Below are positions 54,676 through 63,620 of a stretch of 64,000 bases of DNA, one piece after another (position 1 is the stretch's first letter; every line of letters begins with the position of its first letter). Where the stretch lies: the NCBI GenBank assembly GCA_964437415.1, contig CAYTGN010000012.1, forward strand, positions 39,135-103,134. The letters are read 5' to 3'. Source of the stretch: CADEDV01 sp964437415. Lineage in GTDB: Bacteria > Bacteroidota > Bacteroidia > Chitinophagales > Chitinophagaceae. A program made the translations under genes and the position numbers. Below the pieces are notes generated by a model that saw only the letters and a program-made list of their open reading frames with translations, was not told the origin of the DNA and made no database searches.

Positions 54676-55008
54676 TCAGTTGACGCTGTCATCAAATTTA
54701 TTTCCCATCATTGAACGGAATTCCGGTATCCCTTCTTTCATGGCAGCCTGCGGGCCAAATATCCCGCTAAGGTTCCGGTTCATGATTTCGAGCACTTGTT
54801 TCAATTGATTTTCATCAGCCACTTCACCGCGGTACACTTTTTCTTTCAAACCGCTATCCCTCTCCACAAAATGTGCCCACTCAATGATGTTGTCCTTTCT
54901 TTTTTTAGCCAGGAATTTATACCGGCCGGTTCCGGGAATATGACCGCTTACCAACCCGGCGACCAGTTCTTCCCCTTTTCCCAATTCCATAACTGCAGCC
55001 TGTGACAT
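54676..55008 (-). CDS. Conserved-looking small protein of unknown function
   Basis: I do not recognise this protein. From the ATG at 55008 it is 110 residues (MSQAAVMELGKGEELVAGL...), soluble, with a beta-like first half (KYKFLAKKR, IIEWAHFVERDSG) and a helical second half (LKQVLEIMNRN). There is no cysteine or membrane helix. ATG codons at 55041 and 55077 are alternatives. The frame is complete and its codon use matches neighbours. It is head-to-head with uvrB and ends exactly where mgsA ends, on the opposite strand. Confidence 0.6.
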   Translation of the reverse strand: MSQAAVMELGKGEELVAGLVSGHIPGTGRYKFLAKKRKDNIIEWAHFVERDSGLKEKVYRGEVADENQLKQVLEIMNRNLSGIFGPQAAMKEGIPEFRSMMGNKFDDSVN

Positions 55009-55104
55009 ATAAATTTCTTTCCTGTAATTTACCAAATCCATCCCATTTCTCATTTGCATATTTGCTAATTTGCACAACCGTAGTTGCGGGTTTACTTTTT
55101 TTCA

Positions 55105-57144
55105 ATGGCTTTTCAGTTACATGCTCCCTTTCCTCCTGCCGGTGATCAGCCGGAAGCGATCCGTCAACTGACAGAAGGGATTTTGCATGGCGAAAAATAC
55201 CAGACCCTTTTAGGTGTAACAGGCAGTGGTAAAACATTCACCATTGCCAATGTGATACAAAATGTGCAGCGGCCTACACTGGTGCTGACACATAACAAAA
55301 CTCTGGTAGCACAACTCTATGGTGAGTTCCGCCAGTTCTTCCCGGAAAATGCGGTTGAGTATTTTGTTTCTTATTATGACTACTACCAGCCCGAAGCTTA
55401 TTTGCCGGTGAGTGATGTGTATATCGAAAAAGATCAGAGCATCAATGATGAATTAGATAAACTGCGATTAAGAGCTACATCAAGTTTGTTAAGCGGCAGA
55501 AGAGATATAATTGTGGTGGCATCCGTGAGTTGTATTTATGGTATGGGCAACCCCACCGATTATGAAAATGGAATTGTCCGTATCAGCAAAGGGCAAACGA
55601 TTTCACGACAAGGGTTTCTTCATTCATTGGTGAATTCACTTTATACCAGGACAACCGGCGATTTCAACCGCGGTTCTTTCCGGGTGAAGGGCGACACGGT
55701 TGACATCAACCTTCCTTATGTGGATTATGGCTATCGCATCACTTTCTTTGGTGATGAAATAGAAGAAATAGAAAGCATGGATGTGGTAACGGGTAAACGA
55801 ATCGGCAAAATGGAAAACGCCGCCATCTTCCCGGCCAACCTGTATGTGGCGCCAAAAGACATCATGCAGCAGGTCATTTATGAGATACAGGATGAGGTAG
55901 CGGCACAGGTGGAATATTTTAAGAACACAGGCAAGGTCATTGAAGCGCAACGATTGAAAGAACGAGTGGAGTATGACCTGGAAATGATCAGGGAACTGGG
56001 CTATTGCAGCGGCATTGAAAATTATTCACGGTTTTTCGACCGCCGCAAACCCGGCACAAGGCCATTCTGTTTGCTGGATTATTTTCCGAAAGATTTTATC
56101 ATGGTGATTGATGAAAGTCACCAAACCGTGCCGCAGGTAAGTGGCATGTATGGCGGCGACCGCAGCCGCAAACTCATTTTGGTTGATTATGGTTTCCGTT
56201 TGCCATCTGCATTAGACAACCGTCCGTTGAATTTTCATGAGTTTGAATCCATGCTCAACCAGGTGGTTTTCGTTTCTGCCACACCGGATGATTATGAACT
56301 GGAGAAAACAGAAGGAGTAGTCATCGAACAAGTGGTCCGGCCAACAGGATTATTAGATCCGCCCATAGAAATAAGACCGAGTGTGAATCAGATTGATGAC
56401 CTGTTAGATGAAATTGATAAGAGAGTGACTAAAGGCGACCGGGTGCTGGTAACAACACTCACCAAACGGATGGCGGAAGAAATGGATAAGTACCTGCACA
56501 AGATCAACATCAAATCCAAATACATCCACAGTGAAGTGGACACATTGGAGAGAGTGGAGATATTACGAGAACTGCGCCTCGGAAAAATTGATGTGCTGGT
56601 AGGTGTAAATTTATTAAGAGAAGGACTTGATCTTCCCGAAGTTTCATTGGTTGCCATACTCGATGCCGATAAAGAAGGTTTTCTCCGCAATGAAAAGTCA
56701 TTGACACAAACAGCAGGGAGGGCAGCAAGGAACGTGGATGGCCTTGTTATCTTCTATGCGGATAAGATGACCGAGAGTATGCAAAAGACAATTGATGAGA
56801 CCAACCGCCGTCGTGAAAAACAGGTAGCTTATAATATTGAGCATGGCATTATACCGAAAACAGTGAAGAAAACAATGAAAGATGTTTTTGCGCAAACATC
56901 CGTGCTTGATATAAAGGGTTACGACCCAGCCAATCCTTATGCCATTGCGCCGGATGAAGACCTCGTAACCGTTGCTGCAGAAGAACAGGCTGAATACAAG
57001 ACCATCCCCCAAATGGAAAAAGCATTGAACAAGATCAAAAAGGAAATGGAAAAAGCGGCGAGAGATTTAGATTTCATGGAAGCAGCCAGATTGAGAGATG
57101 AAATGTTTGTGATGCAGAAGAAATTGGAAGAGATGAAAAAGTGA
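55105..57144 (+). CDS. uvrB: Excinuclease ABC subunit B
   Basis: Nucleotide-excision repair helicase of 679 residues. Walker A GVTGSGKT at 37-44, the beta-hairpin region with YYDYYQPEAY near 93, helicase motif DESHQT near 338, TAGRAARN near 540 and the C-terminal UvrC-binding UVR segment (KALNKIKKEMEKAARDLDF, about 637-655). UvrA and UvrC are not in the window. The ATG at 55105 fits the family; a TTG at 55084 would add seven odd residues. Confidence 0.97.
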   Translation: MAFQLHAPFPPAGDQPEAIRQLTEGILHGEKYQTLLGVTGSGKTFTIANVIQNVQRPTLVLTHNKTLVAQLYGEFRQFFPENAVEYFVSYYDYYQPEAYLPVSDVYIEKDQSINDELDKLRLRATSSLLSGRRDIIVVASVSCIYGMGNPTDYENGIVRISKGQTISRQGFLHSLVNSLYTRTTGDFNRGSFRVKGDTVDINLPYVDYGYRITFFGDEIEEIESMDVVTGKRIGKMENAAIFPANLYVAPKDIMQQVIYEIQDEVAAQVEYFKNTGKVIEAQRLKERVEYDLEMIRELGYCSGIENYSRFFDRRKPGTRPFCLLDYFPKDFIMVIDESHQTVPQVSGMYGGDRSRKLILVDYGFRLPSALDNRPLNFHEFESMLNQVVFVSATPDDYELEKTEGVVIEQVVRPTGLLDPPIEIRPSVNQIDDLLDEIDKRVTKGDRVLVTTLTKRMAEEMDKYLHKINIKSKYIHSEVDTLERVEILRELRLGKIDVLVGVNLLREGLDLPEVSLVAILDADKEGFLRNEKSLTQTAGRAARNVDGLVIFYADKMTESMQKTIDETNRRREKQVAYNIEHGIIPKTVKKTMKDVFAQTSVLDIKGYDPANPYAIAPDEDLVTVAAEEQAEYKTIPQMEKALNKIKKEMEKAARDLDFMEAARLRDEMFVMQKKLEEMKK

Positions 57145-57266
57145 CCTCTCGCAGCGACGCTACGCCGCTAAGAAAAAAGAAAGTTCAGTCTTTGTGTGGC
57201 CAGTGGTTATACATCTTTGCGTCGTTGCGCCCCTGTCTGCCGACAGGCAGGTTTGCGAGAAACAGT
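57145..57266. repeat. Nested intergenic repeat DNA between uvrB and the amidase gene
   Basis: On the minus strand it contains TTTCTCGCAAA and GCGCAACGACGCAAAG, a repeat type common in Bacteroidota intergenic DNA. This is split by the palindrome CCTGCCTGTCGGCAGACAGG (about 57233-57253). No coding frame or terminator is evident. Confidence 0.55.
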
Positions 57267-58115
57267 TCATACGTCTTCGATTCTGAACCTGTCCGCATCT
57301 TTCCAGAAAGGAAACTTCTCTCTTACCGATTCAAGATGGGCTTTGTCCAAGGTGATGGTAAAAATATCTTCCTCATCTTTTTTATGATACAGCACTTCAC
57401 CCAGCGGGTCAATGATCATGCTGTCGCCACTGTGGTAAATATTGTTACCGTCGTTTCCCACCCGGTTCACACCCACAACATAGCATTGATTTTCGATAGC
57501 TCTTGCCTGCAATAATATTTTCCAGGCTTGGCTTCTTCTTTCGGGCCAGTTGGCGACATAGATAAGGACATCGTACTCCGAAGCTATTTTCTCCTCCCCT
57601 TGCGGGGGAGGTTGGGAGGGGGCTTGTCTTGCCCAAACCGGAAACCGCAGGTCATAACAAACCTGTAAGTTTATCTTCCACCCTTTCACCGATGCGATCA
57701 GTCTCTTATTGCCGGCTGTATAATGTTCATCTTCTCCGGCAAAAGCAAAGCGGTGACGTTTATCATATACACCATACTGCCCGTTAGGCAACATCCATAT
57801 CAGCCGGTTGTAGTAATGGATCCGGCCGCTTGCGGCGGCCTGATCATTTTCAGCAATAATCACACTCCCGGTTAAAATGATCTTTCTCTCCGCCGCCACT
57901 CTTTTCATCCACTGCACGGTTTCTCCCTGCATGGCTTCGGCTAATTTTTCCGGCTTCATGCTAAAACCTGTGCTGAACATTTCCGGCAGCACCACTACCT
58001 CTGTTTTTTCTTTGGTGCTCTTTATTTTTTCTTCGAGCATCGCAAGATTGGCAGTTTTATTTTCCCAATGGAGTTGGGTTTGTATGGTGGTAATAGTGAG
58101 ACTTGACATGTTCAT
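57267..58115 (-). CDS. Carbon-nitrogen hydrolase, omega-amidase type (YafV-like)
   Basis: A 282-residue nitrilase-superfamily enzyme with the catalytic triad Glu45 (LPEMFSTGF), Lys119 (YDKRHRF) and Cys153 (CYDLRFPVW), plus VANWPERR near 190. The sequence resembles YafV/omega-amidases, which hydrolyse alpha-ketoglutaramate and related compounds. Between Arg163 and Tyr181 there is an insert of about 13 residues (QAPSQPPPQGEEKIA), encoded by a palindromic C/G-rich repeat typical of intergenic DNA. An ATG at 58109 is an alternative start. It is the last gene of a four-gene minus-strand run, 45 bases after recX. Confidence 0.88.
   Translation of the reverse strand: MNMSSLTITTIQTQLHWENKTANLAMLEEKIKSTKEKTEVVVLPEMFSTGFSMKPEKLAEAMQGETVQWMKRVAAERKIILTGSVIIAENDQAAASGRIHYYNRLIWMLPNGQYGVYDKRHRFAFAGEDEHYTAGNKRLIASVKGWKINLQVCYDLRFPVWARQAPSQPPPQGEEKIASEYDVLIYVANWPERRSQAWKILLQARAIENQCYVVGVNRVGNDGNNIYHSGDSMIIDPLGEVLYHKKDEEDIFTITLDKAHLESVREKFPFWKDADRFRIEDV
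57591..57623. repeat. Palindromic repeat in the amidase coding sequence
   Basis: CTCCTCCCCTTGCGGGGGAG with a GGTTGGGAGG flank is the kind of dispersed repeat that is usually intergenic. Here it lies in frame and encodes a Pro/Gln-rich loop of the amidase. Confidence 0.75.
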
Positions 58116-58160
58116 TTCCCGTATATGTAAAATTAAATGGATTGAATGATTACCTTCTGC

Positions 58161-58625
58161 CTATTTCTCCATCACCAGCCTCACCAGTTCCATCTCAAAC
58201 CCCTTTTGCAGCAGGTAATCCATTGTTTTCTTTTTCCGCACCAGGTATTGTTCTGCTTTTAACGAAGCATATCTGTCATCCGCCAGTTTTTGTAAAATAC
58301 TGAGATACTCCTTTTCATCAATCTGCTTCAAGGCTTTCTTGATACTGTACTCACTCACCTGCCTTAATTTCAGTTCATATTTTATTTTCACCCGCCCCCA
58401 TTGCTTCATGCGGAATTTGCCGCCGGCAAAGGCAATGGCAAAACGTTCTTCATTCAGGTAATTGTCTTCGATAAGTGAGGCAATGATCTCATCATGTTCC
58501 TTACTCTTCACCCCAAGACTGTACAATTTCTCTTTCACTTCCTGGTGGCAGCGCTCCTGGTAGCAGCAGTAGTGACGCAGCTTTTGAAGGGCCTGTTCTT
58601 TGGTCAATGTCTTTTTATATAACAC
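58161..58625 (-). CDS. recX: Regulatory protein RecX
   Basis: A 154-residue RecX-type protein (KEQALQKLRHYCCYQERCHQEV, LIEDNYLNEERFAIAFAGGKFRMKQWGRVKI), made of repeated three-helix units. RecX limits RecA filaments. recA is not in the window. It lies 17 bases downstream of the zinc-ribbon protease and is probably co-transcribed with it. Confidence 0.92.
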   Translation of the reverse strand: MLYKKTLTKEQALQKLRHYCCYQERCHQEVKEKLYSLGVKSKEHDEIIASLIEDNYLNEERFAIAFAGGKFRMKQWGRVKIKYELKLRQVSEYSIKKALKQIDEKEYLSILQKLADDRYASLKAEQYLVRKKKTMDYLLQKGFEMELVRLVMEK

Positions 58626-58642
58626 CGTATATTATTGCTGTA

Positions 58643-59746
58643 TTACTCTTCCAGGCGGTCAGTGCAGGCAAATTCCTGTTTCAAAAAATCATCATAGTGA
58701 TCGGCCTGGCTGAAAAGATGGCGGAAAGCATTGGCGCCGGTCTCTTTGCTCATATCCAGGTCATATATGATGCAGGACAATACAATATTTTGCTTCACAC
58801 AACTAAGCACCAAACCATTCATGCGGTAGTTTTCCTGTAGCAAAAACTGGTAGAGTGGTTTGATCTTCGTGGCATCGGAAGGCATCTGGCAGAGAAATGC
58901 ATCGCCGGCAATAAAAAAATTCTCAGCATTATAGGTGATCTTTATTTTAGCCGAACCTTCCTTCACACTCCAATGATTGAGACCTTCCCGTGACAGCCTC
59001 ACATCTTTGCCAAGCTCCCGTAAAATTTCTTCGATGGTTTTAGCCACGCCTACCGGTTCTATTTCCTTCTCCGGAATTTTTGGCACCAATACTTCGGTGC
59101 CGCAACTGGGGCAATATTTTCCCGATTCGATATTTGCCGCCGACACCACAAACCCGCAACTGAAACATCGGGTGGAGGCCTTCCCCCTGTTGGGTAGATA
59201 TAATTGCAAAGCTTCCTGCAGATATGATACCGGCAAAGCGAATCCCAGGTTATCACCACCACGGATGATAAATGAATTCACCCCGATCACTTCTCCTTTG
59301 TTATTCACCAATGGCCCGCCGCTGTTGCCCGGATTGATGGCCGCATCAATCTGTATGAACTTCAAGCCATCCCGTATCCTGTCCACTTTGGATATCACCC
59401 CTTGTGTGGCAGTATAGTTTAACCCATAGGGGTGGCCGATAGCCAGCACCGCATCACCATCCTTCATCTCTTCATAACGGCCCAGGCGTATCTCGGGAAG
59501 TTCCACTCCTTTTGGCGCTTCAAGAAAAGCAAGATCATGTTTACGGTCCGTGTACCATACTCTTGATAATGCCTTATCAAAAGCCTTTCCTGCGATTGTT
59601 ACTTCAGGATTTTCTCCCACCACATGATCGTTGGTAACAATGAGGTCATACTCTTTTATATAAAACCCTGTGCCCGTTCCGTTTTGTGTGGCGATCTGGA
59701 TGATGGCCTTCTGGTAGCTTTCTATGATACGCTGTGTTTCTATCAT
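58643..59746 (-). CDS. HtrA-like serine protease with zinc ribbon and C-terminal extra domain
   Basis: A 367-residue protein with no signal peptide or membrane helix, so probably cytoplasmic. Trypsin-like protease domain (1-185): His41 (TNDHVV), Asp71 (KHDLAFL) and Ser142 (NPGNSGGPLV) form the triad. A zinc ribbon follows with Cys194, Cys197, Cys212 and Cys215. The last 135 residues form an alpha/beta domain (WSVKEGSAKIKITYNAENFFIAG...) reminiscent of YbjN or CesT-type chaperone folds, a tentative match. It lacks the PDZ domain usual in HtrA/Deg proteases. Its start overlaps the stop of the unknown gene by one base (TAATG), so the two are coupled. The substrate is unknown. Confidence 0.82.
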   Translation of the reverse strand: MIETQRIIESYQKAIIQIATQNGTGTGFYIKEYDLIVTNDHVVGENPEVTIAGKAFDKALSRVWYTDRKHDLAFLEAPKGVELPEIRLGRYEEMKDGDAVLAIGHPYGLNYTATQGVISKVDRIRDGLKFIQIDAAINPGNSGGPLVNNKGEVIGVNSFIIRGGDNLGFALPVSYLQEALQLYLPNRGKASTRCFSCGFVVSAANIESGKYCPSCGTEVLVPKIPEKEIEPVGVAKTIEEILRELGKDVRLSREGLNHWSVKEGSAKIKITYNAENFFIAGDAFLCQMPSDATKIKPLYQFLLQENYRMNGLVLSCVKQNIVLSCIIYDLDMSKETGANAFRHLFSQADHYDDFLKQEFACTDRLEE

Positions 59747-61071
59747 TATTTGCTCTCCATATTTAAAAACTGTAATTCATTGGTAAATGAAAAATTAAAA
59801 TTCACCAGGCTGTCAAACCGAAGGTTGCCTGTTTTAAAATCCGCATTGGGATATTTTTCCTTCCAGCGTTGCTGTATTGTTTCAATCCTGTCAACGATGG
59901 CGGATGACCGGAATTCATTCCTGGCCGCGTCATAAAATGATGTCTTATACCCCAGCGCTTCAAAGAAGCCGGCATAGTTCACCATCATAAACAGGTGAAA
60001 CAATTCTGTGATCATCTTTGGCAGGCTGTAGGAATATTGGCAAAATGAAATGCCATATTCTATCACCTGAGAAGCAATGAAAGAATGGTTATTGTCCCTG
60101 TACCAGATCATATTCTGGTTGGCACCATAGATGGAATCCGTCACCACTTTATATTGCTGCGGCGCCACAATGGAAAATGTATACTTTGAGCGGAACAGTG
60201 AAGCTAATATTTCTTCTTTTGGTTTGGCTTGCAGTTTTTTGAACTCCTCTATCATGTCCCGATTCTTCTCCGTCACCGGTCGCTCATCTTTTTTAAAATA
60301 GGCGCCGGGTATTTTTTCCAGGTCGTGCAGCAGCTTTCCTTCCGGCATGATGAGATAATCTATCCGGTAGGCCAATGATAAAAGCATATAAGCAATACCT
60401 CCGGAAAACTTATCGGCATCTGCAACAGCAATTGCATCGAGGGTTTCCTTTATCCACTTTTGCATGAACGTATATTTCATTTCTTTTTCCTGTAATGGAA
60501 TAGCAGCGATATGTTCATCATCGGTGGTTTCTAATATACTGAAATCCTGCACCAGCAGGTCGTCCTGTTTGTCCGCCTTGGTGGCCAGTTCTTTCAACCC
60601 ATAATACAATTTACTGGGGTTGGCTGCGTTGGTGGCGCTGTCAAACCGCATGCAAAGCCGGTCATTGTCGAGAGCAAAACGGCTATAGTATAAAGTAAAA
60701 TTCATTTCGAGCAGGCGGCGCATCACCGGCACCGAAGGCTGTGGCATCCGGGCCAGCGTTACTTCGGCACTCACCCGTTCCTTATCAAAACTGCCCCTTA
60801 CGATTCTGGAGCCCTGGTACAGGTGAAACCTTCCTTCATGACCGTTTCGTTCATATACCACATTCTGTGCTCCATCATCCCGCAGGTATTCAAAAAAAGC
60901 ATCAAAACTCTCAGGGAATTTTTTTTCCTTAAAAAAATTGTCGGCATCAGTCCAGCGGTTCACCTTGGCCACCGGCTTATTATTATCCGAATAACGGCCG
61001 AAGTGCAGGTCTGGCCCCGCCCCTTTCGGTTCATCCTTTTTCTTTCCCCAACCAAACAATTTGTCCAGCAT
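59746..61071 (-). CDS. Unknown partner protein of the zinc-ribbon protease
   Basis: I do not recognise this 441-residue soluble protein. After a short basic start (FGWGKKKDE) residues 40-170 alternate strands and helices (ADNFFKEKKFPESFDAFFEYL, RLHFLYQG-like, RMPQPSVPVMRRLLEMNF) in a way that recalls the YbjN/CesT-like folds of the adjacent protease. The rest is mostly helical, with aromatic-rich segments (FLNMESK at the end). No catalytic motif or cysteine cluster is visible. It starts the run and its stop overlaps the protease start. It may be a substrate, adaptor or chaperone for the protease; this is inference. Confidence 0.7.
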   Translation of the reverse strand: MLDKLFGWGKKKDEPKGAGPDLHFGRYSDNNKPVAKVNRWTDADNFFKEKKFPESFDAFFEYLRDDGAQNVVYERNGHEGRFHLYQGSRIVRGSFDKERVSAEVTLARMPQPSVPVMRRLLEMNFTLYYSRFALDNDRLCMRFDSATNAANPSKLYYGLKELATKADKQDDLLVQDFSILETTDDEHIAAIPLQEKEMKYTFMQKWIKETLDAIAVADADKFSGGIAYMLLSLAYRIDYLIMPEGKLLHDLEKIPGAYFKKDERPVTEKNRDMIEEFKKLQAKPKEEILASLFRSKYTFSIVAPQQYKVVTDSIYGANQNMIWYRDNNHSFIASQVIEYGISFCQYSYSLPKMITELFHLFMMVNYAGFFEALGYKTSFYDAARNEFRSSAIVDRIETIQQRWKEKYPNADFKTGNLRFDSLVNFNFSFTNELQFLNMESK

Positions 61072-61206
61072 GTATCAGCTTTTTGAGTCCCGGCAAGATA
61101 CTAAAGAAGGCAACAGGAGCAATACAAAGCACAACTAATCCACAGGTCCCTTAAAGTGTTGGCTGTAAACCAAAAATCAGTAGTTTCGCCCCAAACCAAT
61201 TGACCG

Positions 61207-62322
61207 ATGAAGTTTATTGTATCCTCCTCCTCTTTATTGAAACAACTGCAGCATATCGCCGGTGTCATCAATGCCAACACGGTGTTGCCCATTCTTGAAG
61301 ATTTTTTGTTTGAAGTGGGCAAAAACAAACTGACCGTGGTGGCCACCGACCTGGAAACTGTGATGAGGGTGCAATTGGATATTGAAGCCAAAGACAGCGG
61401 CAAAGTGTGTATCCCTGCTAAAATATTAATAGATTCACTGAAGAATATCGCTGATCAGCCGCTGACCTTTACTATTGATAAAAATTTCGGTATTGAGATC
61501 ACCAGCGACAATGGTAAGTATAAAGTGATGGGAGAAAACCCCGATAACTTTCCGAAAGAACCGGCAGCAGATGATACCACATCTTTCAATATGACCGCTT
61601 CGGCGCTGATCACTGCCATCAGCAAAACTTTGTTTGCCACCAGCAACGATGACCTGCGCCCAGCCATGACGGGTGTTTACTTTGAATTAGATAAAAAAGG
61701 ATTGCAGTGTGTGGCCACTGATGCGCATCGCCTCGTCCGCTATAAAAGGAAAGATGTGAGTTGTCCCAAAAGTGATTCGTTCATTGTTCCCCGCAAACCG
61801 CTGAACCTGCTGAAAGCGGCCATTCCTTCTAATGAAGATGAACTGACACTGAGCTATAACAACAACCACCTCTTTGTGAAGCATGGCACCACGCAAATGA
61901 GCTGCCGGTTGATTGATGCAAGGTTTCCCGATTATAAAGTGGTTATCCCGGCCGATAATCCTTATCGTCTCACCGTTAACAAGAATGATTTTCAAAGCGC
62001 CTTGCGCCGGGTAAGCATTTTCAGTAACAAAAGCACCAACCAGGTGGCGTTAAATATCAGTGGCAGCGAATTGCAATTGGCCGCCCAGGATATTGATTTC
62101 AGCTTTGAAGGAAACGAAAGAATGAAATGCCAGTATAACGGCGAAGACCTGATGATCGCTTTCAATGCCAAATTTTTGATTGAAATGTTGTCAGCTGCCG
62201 ACAGTGATGAAGTGAATGTTGAATTGTCCACTCCCACTAAGGCGGGTCTTATCAAACCCTCAGAACAGGAAGACAACGAGGAACTGCTGATGCTGGTGAT
62301 GCCGCTGATGCTGAACCAATAG
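61207..62322 (+). CDS. dnaN: DNA polymerase III beta subunit (sliding clamp)
   Basis: A 371-residue sliding clamp that tethers the replicative polymerase. The three-domain pattern is present: KFIVSSSSLLKQLQHIAGVIN at the start, TVVATDLETVMRVQL near 40, GVYFELDKKGLQCVATDAHRLVRYKR near 157, and a hydrophobic C-terminus (LMLVMPLMLNQ). Length is as usual. dnaA is not adjacent, so this is not clearly the origin region. A terminator follows at 62354. Confidence 0.96.
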   Translation: MKFIVSSSSLLKQLQHIAGVINANTVLPILEDFLFEVGKNKLTVVATDLETVMRVQLDIEAKDSGKVCIPAKILIDSLKNIADQPLTFTIDKNFGIEITSDNGKYKVMGENPDNFPKEPAADDTTSFNMTASALITAISKTLFATSNDDLRPAMTGVYFELDKKGLQCVATDAHRLVRYKRKDVSCPKSDSFIVPRKPLNLLKAAIPSNEDELTLSYNNNHLFVKHGTTQMSCRLIDARFPDYKVVIPADNPYRLTVNKNDFQSALRRVSIFSNKSTNQVALNISGSELQLAAQDIDFSFEGNERMKCQYNGEDLMIAFNAKFLIEMLSAADSDEVNVELSTPTKAGLIKPSEQEDNEELLMLVMPLMLNQ

Positions 62323-62353
62323 CCTCCTGGCCTGTAAGTATATTTATTTCTTT

Positions 62354-62385
62354 AATCTCTCTTTCCTTAAGAGAGATTTTTTATT
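62354..62385 (+). terminator. Terminator after dnaN
   Basis: AATCTCTCTT at 62354-62363 pairs with AAGAGAGATT at 62369-62378 around a 5-base loop, followed by TTTTTTATTTT. It also lies only 9 bases before the next ATG. Confidence 0.75.
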
Positions 62386-62393
62386 TTACGGTC

Positions 62394-62639
62394 ATGGACT
62401 TTGTCATTTTACGACGATATGATAATTATGTGGCTGCACACATTGATATGGGCATGCTGCAGGAAGAAGGCATCAATTGCTGGTTGAAGGATGAGAACAC
62501 CGTCACCATTGACCCTTTATTATCCATTGCCATTGGCGGCATCAAGTTGATGGTGGCCAAAGTGCAGGCAGAAAGAGCCCTTGAAATATTAACCAAAAGG
62601 GAACAGGAATCCGGCAACTCTTCCGGTTTTACTTCGTAA
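62394..62639 (+). CDS. DUF2007 family small protein
   Basis: An 81-residue cytoplasmic protein of the DUF2007 type (ILRRYDNYVAAHIDMGMLQEEGINCWLKDE, GGIKLMVAKVQAERALEIL), a small alpha/beta fold of unknown function found in many Bacteroidota and suggested to be a signalling domain. No catalytic residues are evident. It lies between the dnaN terminator and the membrane hydroxylase gene and may be read with the latter (22 bases). Confidence 0.8.
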   Translation: MDFVILRRYDNYVAAHIDMGMLQEEGINCWLKDENTVTIDPLLSIAIGGIKLMVAKVQAERALEILTKREQESGNSSGFTS

Positions 62640-62661
62640 CTTTTAGCCATATTTTATTGCC

Positions 62662-63489
62662 ATGTGGGAGAATATCATCCAATATTTCGAAACCCTTGAA
62701 CAACGTCCGCTGGAGCGAATGGCGCTGTTGGTTGGCGGTCTCCTTTTCTTTTGGATACTGGAAGGTAGCATCCCCTTGCTGAGGCTGAGCTATAAAAAAA
62801 CCAAATTCCGTCATGCTGCCATAAACTTTTCCTTCACGGTCATTCACCTGGTCATTCATACTTTTTTAGCCATCATTATTGTCAGGCTCAGCGACTGGTG
62901 CAAAGTTTCAGGCTTTGGTTTGGTCTGGTGGACACAGGCCTCGATTCTGTGGACTATTGTTATCAGTTTCCTGGTGCTTGATTTTTTTGGCGGATGGTTG
63001 GTTCATATCACCGAACATAAAGTGCCATTCCTTTGGCGTTTTCATATCATCCATCATGCCGACAACAATGTGGATGTCACCACCGGTCTTCGCCATCATC
63101 CCGGCGAAAGTGTGCTAAGAGGTATTTTCTTTTTCATGGGCATTGTGCTCAGCGGGGCGCCGATGTATGCCGTGATGATCTTTCAAACCATATTGGTGCT
63201 TTCTGCGGCATTCACTCATGCCAATATCAGTTTGCCCAAATGGCTGGACAAAGGACTTAGTTATGTATTTGTTTCTCCCAACATGCACAAAGTGCACCAC
63301 CACTGGAAACAGCCCTATACAGACAGCAACTATGGCGCTGTGCTTTCCATTTGGGACCGGCTTCTGGGCACTTTTATGAAACTCGAACCCAAAGATATCC
63401 GCTATGGCCTTGACCGTTATTACCCCAACGAAAAAGATGAAGACTTTGGCACATTGATGAAAAAGCCATTTCAAAAGCTAAATCCCTGA
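62662..63489 (+). CDS. Sterol desaturase / fatty-acid hydroxylase superfamily protein
   Basis: A 275-residue membrane protein with four or so hydrophobic helices and the histidine boxes of the di-iron hydroxylases: HITEH (115-119), HIIHHAD (128-134), LRHHPGE (143-149) and HMHKVHHHW near 211. Such enzymes hydroxylate or desaturate lipid chains, carotenoids or sterol-like compounds at the membrane; the substrate here is unknown. It precedes typA. Confidence 0.88.
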   Translation: MWENIIQYFETLEQRPLERMALLVGGLLFFWILEGSIPLLRLSYKKTKFRHAAINFSFTVIHLVIHTFLAIIIVRLSDWCKVSGFGLVWWTQASILWTIVISFLVLDFFGGWLVHITEHKVPFLWRFHIIHHADNNVDVTTGLRHHPGESVLRGIFFFMGIVLSGAPMYAVMIFQTILVLSAAFTHANISLPKWLDKGLSYVFVSPNMHKVHHHWKQPYTDSNYGAVLSIWDRLLGTFMKLEPKDIRYGLDRYYPNEKDEDFGTLMKKPFQKLNP

Positions 63490-63620
63490 ATCCCGGTCCG
63501 CAATCTCACGGGCTTTAAGATGAACTACTTAAAAACAGGCCTGTAAATACACCGATATTTACCCCCCCTTTTCCTTGCTCCCCGCCCGAATTAGCGTACC
63601 TTCGCCGCTCGTTTGAAAAA

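Noticed and set aside
61207..62322. Chromosome origin region, suggested by dnaN
   Set aside because: No dnaA, no DnaA-box cluster and no AT-rich unwinding element were seen nearby.
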